A stretch of DNA of 64,000 nt, taken from positions 1,400,635 through 1,464,634 of the forward strand of contig JAJEKV010000045.1 of NCBI GenBank assembly GCA_021234155.1, written 5' to 3'. Both the position numbers and the translations under genes were made by a program. A model generated the notes under the pieces. The model made no database searches. It was given only the letters and a program-made list of their open reading frames with translations, and had not been told where the DNA came from. This stretch comes from Isoetes taiwanensis. Lineage: Eukaryota; Streptophyta; Lycopodiopsida; Isoetales; Isoetaceae. Below are positions 23,774-32,920 of the stretch, in pieces; the first letter of the stretch is position 1; every line of letters starts with the position of its first letter.

Positions 23774-23799
23774 GGAATTTCAAGGCACTAGCGGTTTAC
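23774..23799 (-). repeat. Right terminal inverted repeat (26 bp)
   Basis: Reads ggaatttcaaggcactagcg then gtttac, the reverse complement of 20,138-20,163 apart from one base. Confidence 0.8.
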
Positions 23800-24438
23800 G
23801 ATTCTGTGTTGTTACAACTTCCCAAATATACATGAATCATATCAGTTTTGATCTTTCTTATTTATTATTATGGGGTTTGCGTTGTCTTCATGAAAGTTCG
23901 CTTGAGTCCGTTATGCATGGATGATATAGGTTAGGTATTTTTGTTCTTACTTCCATAGCGTCTTGTCATTATGTATTCTCTGTAGTTTGTTGGTACATTG
24001 GTTCTAGAGTTTTAATTTCATGTGCTTTGGTGGTGGCCATAGTCGTTGTTTGTGTTCGATTTTCGTGCCTTCTTTGCCTTATGTAGTCCAGTTGTCCCAG
24101 GGTTTCTTGGAACCCTTCCCCTCACTAGGATCTTGGCATCTTAGGACCTTTGGCCCCTGGTATCCTTGTAGGGGGCGGTGCTCCTTGAAGGGGGATTGCA
24201 AGAACATGCCATGTGCCGTCGTATGTCCTAAAGGATGCTGGCTAGTGCTACGACGTAAAAATACACCTTCCTTCCTTCCTTCCTTCTATTTGCATTGGCA
24301 TCCTGCCTCGTCTCATGATTGTTACATTTTTTCCTGGCATTGAATTGTGCCAAACAGTCTCTTGTGGTCTCAATCTATGATGGGGTTTGAGGGAGGTTCC
24401 TCTTTGTATCAGATATGATATTTGTGCATAAGGACTTT
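23800..24438. other. No gene recognised
   Basis: Short frames only. A ccttccttccttccttcctt microsatellite lies at 24,266-24,286. Confidence 0.5.
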
Positions 24439-25580
24439 TCCTTAGAATGCTATGGTTCTCTTCTTATATAGAAGGGAACCATCATTCTAGGGATAGGGAC
24501 GCCAGTTTTATCGCCAGCTCTCTTTTTGGACCCAAGATTTCTTTGGCACAAGCCTGCTATAGCACAAGCTTTCTTTGGCCCTTTCTCCCATAAAAGCTTT
24601 GTGTCTTCCTGCATTTCTCATCGACATTTCCTCTAAGCTAAACCTTGTTGTTGTACGGAGTTCCCCCCCTCCTACCTCTTACTCTGCTATATGGATTTTA
24701 CTTTTCATTCAATGTTGGCCGATGGGCTTCTGCATTTTTTCCAGTGTAGCACATGATGCTTCTAGAGGGCACAAAGGGGAAGCCCCCTTGGGTCGAGCCT
24801 ATATTTTCCTATCTCGGCGTAGCCCCGTGGCTTCCGAGGATCCTCATTGATCATCTCTTCAATTTTCAATACTGTGCTCTTATATTTCTAGTCCAACTTT
24901 ATAGCTTGCTGACTCTTGGCCCATGGATAGCTTCTAACTCAATTGATAGTCACATATGGTTAGATCTTGCAGTTTGGAGTTCATTGATGTGCATGGAGCT
25001 GCTTTTTATATGCCTTTGGGTCGAGCCTATATTTTCCTCTCAGTGTAGTCCTATAGTTTCCGAGGATCCTCATGGATCGTCTTTTTCATTTTGTCTAGTC
25101 CAACTTTGTAGCTTGCTGACTCTTGGCCCGTAGATGGCTCCTAACACAGTTGACAATCACATGTTGTTTGGTCTTGTAGTTTGGAGCTCTCTGATGTGCA
25201 TAAGGTTGCTCTTTATACGAGCGACCAAGAGGGACACATAGAGCGGTATCTTAGCGGGACAGATTTGGGTCACTGCTTGGATGGGTGGCGCGGCCTGACT
25301 ATTGCAGTTGTTGCAGTTTGAAAGCATTATAGTATAGCAACTTTCTGAATGTTCTATGTGGGGGCCTGAACTCATTGTACACAATTATCTTATATATCGG
25401 GTGGTCTAACCCGGGGTTGCATTTGTTGTTTTACTCATTTGGGGTTTATCATTTTGTTCCCCTCTTCACTCATTTTGGGATTCATCAGTTCGTTCCCCTA
25501 TGGGGTCATTGTACTCATTTTTTCATTCAGCTCAATGGAACATCACTTCACTTCGGATGATGATGACCTTTCCCTAGAAT
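24439..25580 (+). mobile_element. Relict of the pyrimidine-rich palindrome-headed family
   Basis: The left edge at 24,439-24,491 is a palindrome (cttagaatg, ggttctcttc / gaagggaacc, cattctagg). Its layout matches the one at 57,257-57,315, and it is followed by gggatagggacgcc, resembling gatggggacgcc at 51,475. The right edge near 25,530-25,578 (agctcaatgg, cacttcacttcgga, ccctagaatgcc) resembles the end of the element at 58,250-58,313. The interior carries a 228-bp direct repeat and a ctcggcgtag..cttccgagg phrase also seen at 57,618. Non-coding; probably a decayed or internally deleted copy of the family at 51,432-58,313. Confidence 0.55.
24785..25200. repeat. 228-bp tandem repeat, two units
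   Basis: Unit 1 starts near 24,785 and unit 2 near 25,013. Both contain gggtcgagcctatattttcc, a cttccgaggatcctca-like phrase and agcttgctgactcttggccc. Non-coding. Confidence 0.85.
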
Positions 25581-26337
25581 GCCTCCTTAATAGAATAAAT
25601 TCAAAAACTATAAAATCAAAGGTTAATCAAAGTTTTAGTTTTATAATGAGCTATTCTTTTCCAATAAATTAACTAAGTAAAAATACCTTATAGAGACAAC
25701 TAGCGGAATGTATAGAAACGGGTTCTTATAAACAATGATGTATAAGAGGGTTTTGCACAATTCCAAGAATGCAAGAATGCCATATCAAGAATAAAAATAG
25801 GTGAAATCTCTCGAGCTTTTGATTTCAAGGTTTAAATACTTCCTCCACAAATATCGCCCTTTATCCAACTTTTAGGATTGTGGGCAATATAAACTTTTAT
25901 CACAATATTAACTAGGCTAGTTATACATATTATGTAGATACACAATACTAGAGTTATAATTATTCTTTAATGTAACAATCCCCAATATTTGTCCATTGCA
26001 TACATATTGCATTTGATGGATTTTAAAGCTAAGAACTATTCATGGAGCATTTTTTTGGAATGAATGAGTTTTTATCGTCTGCGATGACGAATGGCCTATG
26101 GAACCCGGAAAAAAAGACTATAGTAGATGTATTACTGTCCAGGATTAAAAATCCTTGTCCCGAAGGGTTTTCAAGGGAGAAACCTTAGCAGTAATAAGCA
26201 TGCTCACAAATTGTACAGTAGTACATATCAATGAAGTGTTTGTGGGGGGACACAATTGAGTGCCGCATATCCATCATCTCCTGGAGATATGATCCCAAAA
26301 TTCCCACTGAATTAGTGTGCAACATCATATGAAGTGG
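25581..26337. other. AT-rich stretch with dispersed repeat copy
   Basis: No gene is seen. The block 26,080-26,205 is the second copy of the dispersed repeat at 14,810-14,945. Confidence 0.5.
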
Positions 26338-26559
26338 CTAGTTAGGCGGGACCAACTCAGCATAGCGCGCCTTGATAGGCTCAAATGCCAAGCAGTGCGA
26401 ACGAGTGTGGCGCTTGTCCTTAATAACTCCTAGCTGGCAACATTGACATGGTTTGTCCTTCTGCGCTTCCCAAATCGATCTGTTTGTCTCAATTCGGAGG
26501 CAAGCATCTGTGCAAATAGATGCAATGAATCTGCACCATGGAAGTCGGTTTAAAATATT
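26338..26559 (-). pseudogene. Unidentified 74-codon Cys/His-rich coding-like fragment
   Basis: On the minus strand a frame with no ATG runs from a stop at about 26,560 to a stop at 26,338. It reads like real protein (RFIASICTDACLRIE, then KDKPCQCCQLGVIKDKRH and SHCLAFEPIKARYAEL). The pattern C-X-C-C, then H, then H-C could be a zinc-binding site. I do not recognise the family. With no start and stops on both sides it is probably an exon or a fragment of a decayed gene. Confidence 0.35.
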
Positions 26560-27258
26560 CTATTTTCGGTGCATTTCCCCTGGAATATCATTGTTTGGTT
26601 ACGACTGGCCAATGATTGATGTGACACTCGGGGATGTCATCGAAGATAGGGATTGATTCCGGAGGTGTAGGGCAACAAACAAGATAGGAGGGTGAAAATA
26701 CAACACTTCGATCAACTAGAATTGGTGGTCACTGAACCTCACTTCACCTTTACTTACTTATCCCGTTCCTTACGGAATAGCATCAATCAAAGCCTCCAGG
26801 CCGGGATCGGAAGTGACCAATGCCTTGAGAGGCCCTCAACCATTTTGTCACCGGGCCGCTACGAACACCCTTTTTCTTTCTTTCTACTACTTCCCGACCA
26901 TCAAAAGCAGGATATGAGTGTTTGTGCAAGTTGCATGCTGTGAGAATCGCACGTACGGTTATGAGGAGGGCGTGGATCCCACTCAAGCATGGGATTGATC
27001 TGGCTTTTGAAGTGTGCAATTTTTACCTATTCCAAAACCCCAGCACCCCAAAGCTTGCTGAGGAAGCATGCGTCAACATGATGCTTCAGATGATTGTGAT
27101 CCTCCTCGATTTGTACTTGTATGCACCTATGCTCTTGCATATGCCATCTGGAAGGCCTGTTAGCTCGCTTCTTCCAGCAGGCTTTAAGGCATTGCAGACC
27201 CATGAGCATGGTATAGATGAGATTTGAAAGGCGATTGTTGTCTATACTAACCATTTTC
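26560..27258. other. No gene recognised
   Basis: A 101-residue plus-strand frame at 26,922-27,227 (SGRPVSSLLPAGFKAL near its end) has reasonable composition, but I cannot connect it to a family. The left flank of the chromovirus ends here (ttttc at 27,254-27,258). Confidence 0.4.
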
Positions 27259-27758
27259 TGTCATGAACCTACGCGAAAATACGCACGAAATATGGAAGAA
27301 ATACGCCAAGATCGGCAAAGAATCTGATATATGAACAGGAATCAAGAGTACAATGGCCCGAAGGCAAGCATGAACACGAGACAGATGCCTAGAAGGCTCA
27401 AGACTGGCGTTGAACCGGAATGGTTCGACAAGAAGGAGATGCCTCCTTATATATGTAGGCCAATGGTCAGGATGGCGCCACTCCAATGGATGAGATCATG
27501 TCAAGTGTCGCGCGCATGCATGTAGGTTCTAGAATATTCTAGAACCTTCTGGAAAGAGCCCCGCATATGAGAAAGACATGAGGGAATATCTTTAACAAAT
27601 ATTGGTAGGGCACTTGGCAAGGGTGTGTGACTCGCAATTGGAAGGTTGCGAGTTCAAATTTGCTCCATGCAACTACTCTTTTGCATTCGTGTGACGACCA
27701 TCTTTTGTACATATCAGTATAATGTTCATATGATACGAATATCCATATGGTCGTCACA
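27259..27758 (-). repeat. Chromovirus 3' LTR (500 bp)
   Basis: It matches the right LTR and preserves at 27,408-27,412 (cgttg) the uninterrupted site into which another LTR inserted in the right copy. A tgtgacgacca / tggtcgtcaca inverted pair frames the end at 27,692-27,758. A tRNA-like A-box/B-box pair lies at about 27,604-27,660 on the plus strand. Confidence 0.9.
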
Positions 27759-28304
27759 CCATCCCCCTCCTACGACGGCGACGAGTCCTCGGAGCTGGGG
27801 CCGGAGTAATCAAACGTGGCTTATCCGGGTAACGTCGATGAAACTCCGCAATTTTATCAGGAGCATTACTCAGATTCTCGGCAGGCTCCCAAGTTCTATC
27901 ACTTGGCGAGTAACCTTCCCAATCAACAAAGTAACACAATCTCGATGAAGAAACTTGTAGTCTAGAATCTCTCGAACCTCAAACTCCTCATGATCATCAA
28001 TTTCTACGGGTGGAGGCGGTGGAGGAACGCGATCTGAGAAATTATTGACTGTGTAGGGCTCCAATCGAGAAACATGAAATAACGGATGAAGCCAAACAGC
28101 TGGAGGGAGCTCGAGCCAGAATGCCATATTGCTGATCTGAGCCGTGGTGCGGTAAGGACCAAGGCGACGATAGTCAAGCTTATTGCAGGGAAGTGAGGTA
28201 GGGAGGTCCCTACGAAGAATCCAGACAACGTCACCAACATGAAATTTAGGAGCTTCCTGGGTGTTTTTTTGCTGGTGGTGTACAAAGAAACGAAATTCAA
28301 GCAC
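27757..28304 (-). pseudogene. Integrase tail and chromodomain of the chromovirus
   Basis: The frame at 27,870-28,304 holds the integrase C-terminal module (FHVGDVVWILRRDLPT, RRLGPYRTTAQI, HPLFHVSRLEPY) and the start of a chromodomain ([11 protein letters not shown]). The domain continues in a second frame at 27,754-27,939 ([20 protein letters not shown], then IAEFHRRYP). Together these give the V-x-x-I-L, Y/F-V-x-W-x-G-Y and W-E-P landmarks of a chromodomain. A one-step frameshift near 27,930 separates the halves. The Arg-rich tail (RTRRRRRRG) ends at the polypurine tract. Confidence 0.85.
27759..27775 (-). promoter_or_regulatory. Polypurine tract of the chromovirus
   Basis: On the minus strand the sequence just before the 3' LTR reads aggagggggatgg. 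A purine run at this position is the plus-strand primer of LTR retrotransposons. It lies right after the end of the chromodomain frame. Confidence 0.8.
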
Positions 28305-28506
28305 TAAATCAGCACCTTCATAGATAACATGTGTGATCGGGGCTTCACATTACTAATATGCTCATTATGTTATACATAACTAAAGCACATCCTAATATTT
28401 TTTGAAGGGCAATGAAGGGCAAGGGAAGGTCAATGAAGGGTAGCTTGAAGGGCAATCAGCACCCGTTAAGCACCCTATGTCCTGGACTGCTTTATTGTAC
28501 ACCACC
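28274..28506. mobile_element. Possible small TIR insertion within pol
   Basis: The phrase ggtggtgtacaa at 28,274-28,285 is inverted at 28,495-28,506 (ttgtacaccacc). Between them is about 210 bases with an agggcaatgaagggc-type repeat that does not read as integrase, while integrase frames resume on both sides. A short TIR element inside the pol gene would explain this. No target duplication is obvious, so an alternative is a local rearrangement. Confidence 0.4.
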
Positions 28507-28559
28507 AATAAAAAAAGACCCTCCTGCCGATACAGATTCGCATAATGCGATAGCGTTCC

Positions 28560-29290
28560 TGTGCTCGGTGAAGATGATGCTGAAGATCCGATTGAAGAGC
28601 CTGGAGCTTCTCAAGTCGAGACTCAGCACTAGAATTGACCGAGTCACCGCCAGCGACGCTAAGGGACCAACGCGGATGCTGGCCAGAGTTTAGAAAGAAT
28701 GGAGTCTGGCCAGTGGAAGCATGTACTGAGTTATTATAGGCAAACTCAGCGATTGGAAGATAATTGACCCAATCATCCTATTGATAACTAATAAAGTGCC
28801 TTAAATATTGCTCCAGAGTCTGATTAGTGCGCTCTGCCTGCCCATTACTTTCTGGATGATGACCAGATGTCAGTGAGCGGTCGATATACAATAACTCCAA
28901 AAGCCGCTTCCAAAAACCTGCGACAAACTGTGATCCACGATCGCTGACGATAATATCGGGCAAGCCGTGAAGTCTGACTACTTCACGAAGAAGAAGATAC
29001 GTTGTTTTTTCGCTGGTGATGGTGATGTTGCAGGGAATAAAATGAGCCATCTTAGAGAAATGATCAACAACAATCAGAATGGCATCATATCCCCGAGAGA
29101 CTGACAACTCCGGAATAAAGTCTATAGAAATGCTCTTCCAAGGTCCATCTGGTACTGGCAGTGACTGAAGAAGGCCATGAGGAAGATGTCTTAGGACCTT
29201 CGCTCGACAACAGATGTCACAGGATCGAATAAAAGCTTCGACAGAGTGACGAAGCCCAGGCCACCAATACTATCGACTAATAAGTTCAAG
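28560..29290 (-). pseudogene. Chromovirus integrase core
   Basis: From about 29,290 leftward the minus strand reads YWWPG, CDICCRAK (zinc-binding C-X2-C), SISIDF and then, in the open frame 28,778-29,107, ILIVVDHFSKMAHFIPC, DIIVSDRGSQF, and HHPESNGQAERTNQTLEQ. These contain the D, D and E of the retroviral-type integrase triad. Further left, EFAYNNSVHASTGQTPF follows. In-frame stops at about 29,275 and 28,780 interrupt it. Confidence 0.88.
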
Positions 29291-30111
29291 AGTCTTGGCT
29301 ACTCCAAAGTGTCCGGCCATAGGTGAATCATGGCAAGCCTGGAGAACCCGAAGCCTAGAAGCACCATCTGGCACATAGAGAAGCCCATCATGGAATATGA
29401 GTCCATCTCGAACCTCAAAACGATCATAGTTTGATCGCATTTGCTGAGAAGATGATGCAGAGCCAAGGTGTGAGAATACATCTTGAGCCAATGGATCGGA
29501 GGGCAGAGATGCTCGAACAAACTCCAGCAAGGCCATATCATGAGGCCTCTCGAACAAAGTGAGGGCCATAAGCTGGAACCGGTCAGGCCCTAGAATAACC
29601 TGTGATTGCTGGTCAAATGCAGGATCACCTAGCTTGGGCTCAAGGTAGGAGCATCGAGACAAGGCATCAGGCTTCCCTTGGAGGGATCCAGGACAGTACT
29701 TGATCACGAAATCAATCCAGGATAATACTTGGGTATGCCACCGGGCCTGACGACGGTTGAGCACTCGAGCAGACTAAAAATATTCTAGATTTTGATGATC
29801 TGTGTAGACTGTGGTCTTATAAGGAGATCCCTCCAGGAAACGTCTCCACTCCTCAAAAGAATCCACTATCCCAACAACTCCTTGTCATAAATGGGATAGT
29901 TGATTTTAGCAGCCTGAAACTTCCGTGAGTGATAGGCGATTGGATGCAATTCATGGTCATCCCCCTCCTGTGACAAGATCCCACCAAGCGCAAAATCAGA
30001 AGCATCTGCTTCGACAACATATGGGCGCAAAGGATCTGCATGAGCAAGAACTGGCGCCGTGGTGAAGCATGCTTCATGGTAACGAAAGAAGATTCTGCTT
30101 CCATAGTCCAT
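29270..30111 (-). pseudogene. Chromovirus RNase H and connection to integrase
   Basis: The frame 29,866-30,111 holds VVEADASDFALGGILSQEG, IAYHSRKFQAAKINYPIYDKE, the usual gypsy RNase H opening. Then come TTVYTDHQNLEYF and, in 29,270-29,764, LNRRQARWHTQVL and GKPDALSR, followed by the linker to the integrase zinc finger (LRVLQACHDSPMAGHFGVAKT). One frameshift near 30,050 and one stop near 29,775 break continuity. Confidence 0.88.
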
Positions 30112-31066
30112 TCAATTGGCACGTCCTTAACCGTGAGGCGTGTCAAAGGAAGGGCAATCTCCGAATAATCCCGAATGAAACGCCGATAGAAATTGGCAAA
30201 CCCAAGAAAACACTTAACATCTCGAACGGATGAAGGTGTTTGCCACTCCAGAACAGTGCTGACCTTTTCGGAGTCTATAGAGACTCCATGTGGAGTGATG
30301 CAATAGCCAAGGAACTCCAAATTATCCTGCTTGAATTGACACTTCTCAAGTTTGGCATATAGCCCACGAAGCTTCTGAAGGACTTGTCGAACATGCCTCT
30401 CATGTTCTTCGAGAGTCTTAGAATAAATAAGAATATCATCCAAATAGATGATAACAGAAGTGTTTAAGAATTCTCGAAAAACATTACTGGCCATATGCTG
30501 GAATACTGCCGGAGCATTGGTAAGTCCAAACGGCATAACTGTGTACTTAAAATGGCCATACCGAGTACGAAAAGCTGTTTTCCACTCATCACCCTCTCGG
30601 ATCCGAATAAGATTGTAGGCGCCCGAAGATCAATCTTCGTAAAATAATGTGCACCTTGGAGTCGCTCCAATAACTCTGGGATCAGAGGAAGCGGATACCG
30701 ATTCGGCACTGTGATTTTATTGAGGCCGCAATAATCAACGACCAGACGTAGCGAATCATCTTTCTTTTTGACGAAGAAGATAGGTGCTCCAGCAGGGGAC
30801 TGAGAATGTCGAATGAAGCCAATGGCTAGATTCTCTTCAATATAATCCCGTAAAACCTTCAACTCAGCGGGAGATAGACCATATATCGGACCATATGGCG
30901 GCGTTGCCCCCGGCTGCAAATCAATAAGACAATCATATGGACGATGCCCTGGGTATTTGCTGGCCCTGACTTTGTCAAAAACATCAGAGAAGTCACCATA
31001 TTTGTCTGGAAGTTGGAGCAGACTTCGCTGGTGCTGAGCTAGCCGACGGGTGAACCTGGATTGCAA
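29853..31066 (-). pseudogene. Chromovirus reverse transcriptase
   Basis: The minus strand reads HRPYDCLIDLQPGA, GAPIFFVKKKDDSLRLVVDY, NRYPLPLIPELLERL, HYFTKIDLR, then after a frameshift near 30,610, MPFGLTNAPAVFQHMAS and IIYLDDILIYSKT, with the YLDD active site intact. FLGYCITPHGV and FLGFANFYRRFI follow. These are the ordered RT blocks of Ty3/gypsy. The frameshift in the fingers region makes the copy non-functional. Confidence 0.92.
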
Positions 31067-31391
31067 ACACTGAACTTGGATCTTGCCTTCTAGATTTATC
31101 GAACTCGCGAAGAGAAATCTTCGAGATACGAAATTGAGGACATGAAGAAGACTCTACAAAAGCAGGAGTAGGAACATGAGCAGGAACAGGAACGTGACCA
31201 AGAGCAGGAACAGGGGCAACAGGAATAGGAACTAGAGCAGGGACTGGAACAAGAACTGGACCAGGAGCAGAAGCAGGAATTGGAACTGGAGCAAGAGTAG
31301 GATCAAGAGCAGAAACCGAAGCTGGAGCTGGAACATCATCGAGAATATGGTCAGCATCTGGGGCATGAACTGGAGCAGAGGCAAGAGTCAA
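30993..31391 (-). other. Pro/Ala/Val-rich linker between protease and RT
   Basis: The minus-strand frame contains a low-complexity run of about 75 residues built from P-V-P-A / P-I-P-A repeats, followed by RISKISLREF. It sits between the protease and the RT, where chromoviruses usually have a short, non-repetitive spacer. The DNA shows matching gcaggaac-type short repeats. Confidence 0.7.
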
Positions 31392-31700
31392 ATCAGCACA
31401 TGGAGAAGCAACAGGAATAGCAAGGACGGAATCAGGGGCCCACGATACTGCACGGATCGAAGTCGATGTTGGTGTATAGGCATGAACTGCAGATGAACTG
31501 GAACTAGAGCTAGAACCAGCAAATTGAAATGATCTAGCATGCCAATCAATCTGTGGGTTATGTAGCTCGAGCTAGGGCAGACCCAAGACTATTGGCGCAT
31601 GTGGAGTAGCGATGAGATTGAAGGAGATACTACAAGAAACTCCCTCGAACAAAACCTGAAGAGGCGCAGTACATTCTGTGACTACACCCGAGGAGATCTC

Positions 31701-31940
31701 TCATCCATCAATCACTTCGACAGAACCGGGTTGCTCAACCTTGCTTCTAGGGATTGCGTGCTTACTGGCGAATGCATTATCCATAAAGCAAGCATTTGCA
31801 CCACAATCAAGTTGCGCCAATGCTTCCAATCTTCCAACCTCTGATTTCAATGATATAGGGATGAAGAATGCATTGCTGACCTTATCCGATGGAATAAACA
31901 TGTCAAGAACTGTGAAAGGAGTCTGAGAAAAGGCGGCCAA
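31701..31940 (-). pseudogene. Chromovirus aspartic protease
   Basis: The frame reads ALAQLDCGANACFMD, with D-C-G-A in place of the common D-S/T-G-A, then KHAIPRSKVEQPGSVEVIDG. Length and position between the zinc knuckle and the RT fit. The related remnant at 38,460-38,585 has S-E-A-N at the corresponding place. Confidence 0.8.
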
Positions 31941-31984
31941 CCGACGAGAGACTTCTACTACTCGGACCGGCCCCTAAAGTTTTC

Positions 31985-32790
31985 CAACTGATTTGGGCGC
32001 TTGACAGGGCATCCACGAGCAATATGGCCAGCTCCTCCATAGTAGAGGCAAAGATTAGCCTCTCTCTGACGCTGCTTCTCGACAGCAGATAAAGGTCCTT
32101 GAACTGCCCGATCAATCTGCATAGGCTCAGGTCCAAACCTGCTAGATTCTACAGATGAGACCGGAGAAGGCGTAGCTACAGGCGCTTGTGTGATAGAGAA
32201 GGCCTAACTGCGTCTCTCTTGCCTATGTTCGAAGAGCCGATTATCACATCGAACTGCAAATCTGATGGTTTCTTCCAAAGTCTGAGGGTTCTCCATAGAA
32301 AACAACATATCTTTCACGTCCTCTCGTAACCCCTTTCGGAAATAATCTCGAAGTGCAACATCATCCCAGGCAGTATCTACCGCAATTTGATGAAATTCTG
32401 ATGCATATACTGAAGCTGGATGAGAGCCTTGCAAAGTCTTGTGACGGCTGTGTGCTGACGATCGGTGTCTCCAAAGCATGCCTCGAGCTCTGCAGTGAAA
32501 GCAGCAAAATATTGCAACTCTGGGGCTCCTTTCTCTAATAAAGAAGCAAACCAACTTAGAGCTGGCCCTGTGCGAAGAGAACCAATCAGCCCCACTTGTT
32601 CCTGGGCCGTGGGATATCTATGAGGATGGAGCTGAATCACAAGCCTGATCCGATTCAAAAAACTACAGAGCTTGGACCGAGTGCCGTCAAACTTCTTTGG
32701 CAGGCTAATCTTAGGCTCTGATAGCCTCAATCCCGAGCTAGAAGCAGATTCATGTGAAGCAATACGTTCCTTAAGCTCTACTGCTGGCAT
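31985..32790 (-). pseudogene. Chromovirus gag with altered zinc knuckle
   Basis: The frame 32,377-32,790 contains PKKFDGTRSKLCSFLNRIRL and LRTGPALSWFASLLE, typical of plant gypsy gag. After a frameshift near 32,400, FHQIAVDTAWDDVALRDYFR and LREDVKDMLFSM follow to about 32,204. At about 32,060-32,000 the zinc knuckle reads CLYYGGAGHIARGCP: the second Cys of C-X2-C-X4-H-X4-C is Tyr, a single-base change. Start at the Met of MPAVELKER is possible but the first codons may lie further right. Confidence 0.82.
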
Positions 32791-32920
32791 ACTTGAACAA
32801 GCTGCTGGACCTGTTGTAAAAAAGTCGAAACCTCCTCTATAGATATAAAATCACCAAATATGAGCAAAAAAATGCTTAGGTCATAGCGGGCAAGAACCGA
32901 TAAGGGATTCCGGTTCAGAC

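Larger units (their letters stand above)
20138..23799 (+). mobile_element. TIR-bounded element carrying a Crypton-type recombinase
   Basis: The segment is bounded by 26-bp inverted repeats (20,138-20,163 and 23,774-23,799) that match at 25 of 26 positions and share the core aaccgctagtgccttgaaa. Inside are a G/T-rich 5' region with a 315-bp tandem repeat, then a plus-strand, multi-exon tyrosine recombinase gene, then a short 3' region. The gene runs in the same direction throughout and no other coding unit is enclosed. Classic Cryptons are known for lacking long TIRs, so either this is a different arrangement of a YR transposon or a TIR element has picked up the gene. I see no clear target duplication outside the repeats. 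The boundary claim rests on sequence alone. Confidence 0.6.

Noticed and set aside
24020-25560. Series of 75-126 codon plus-strand frames as genes
   Set aside because: They follow a 228-bp repeat and T-rich composition of the non-coding relict; no domain and no splice logic.
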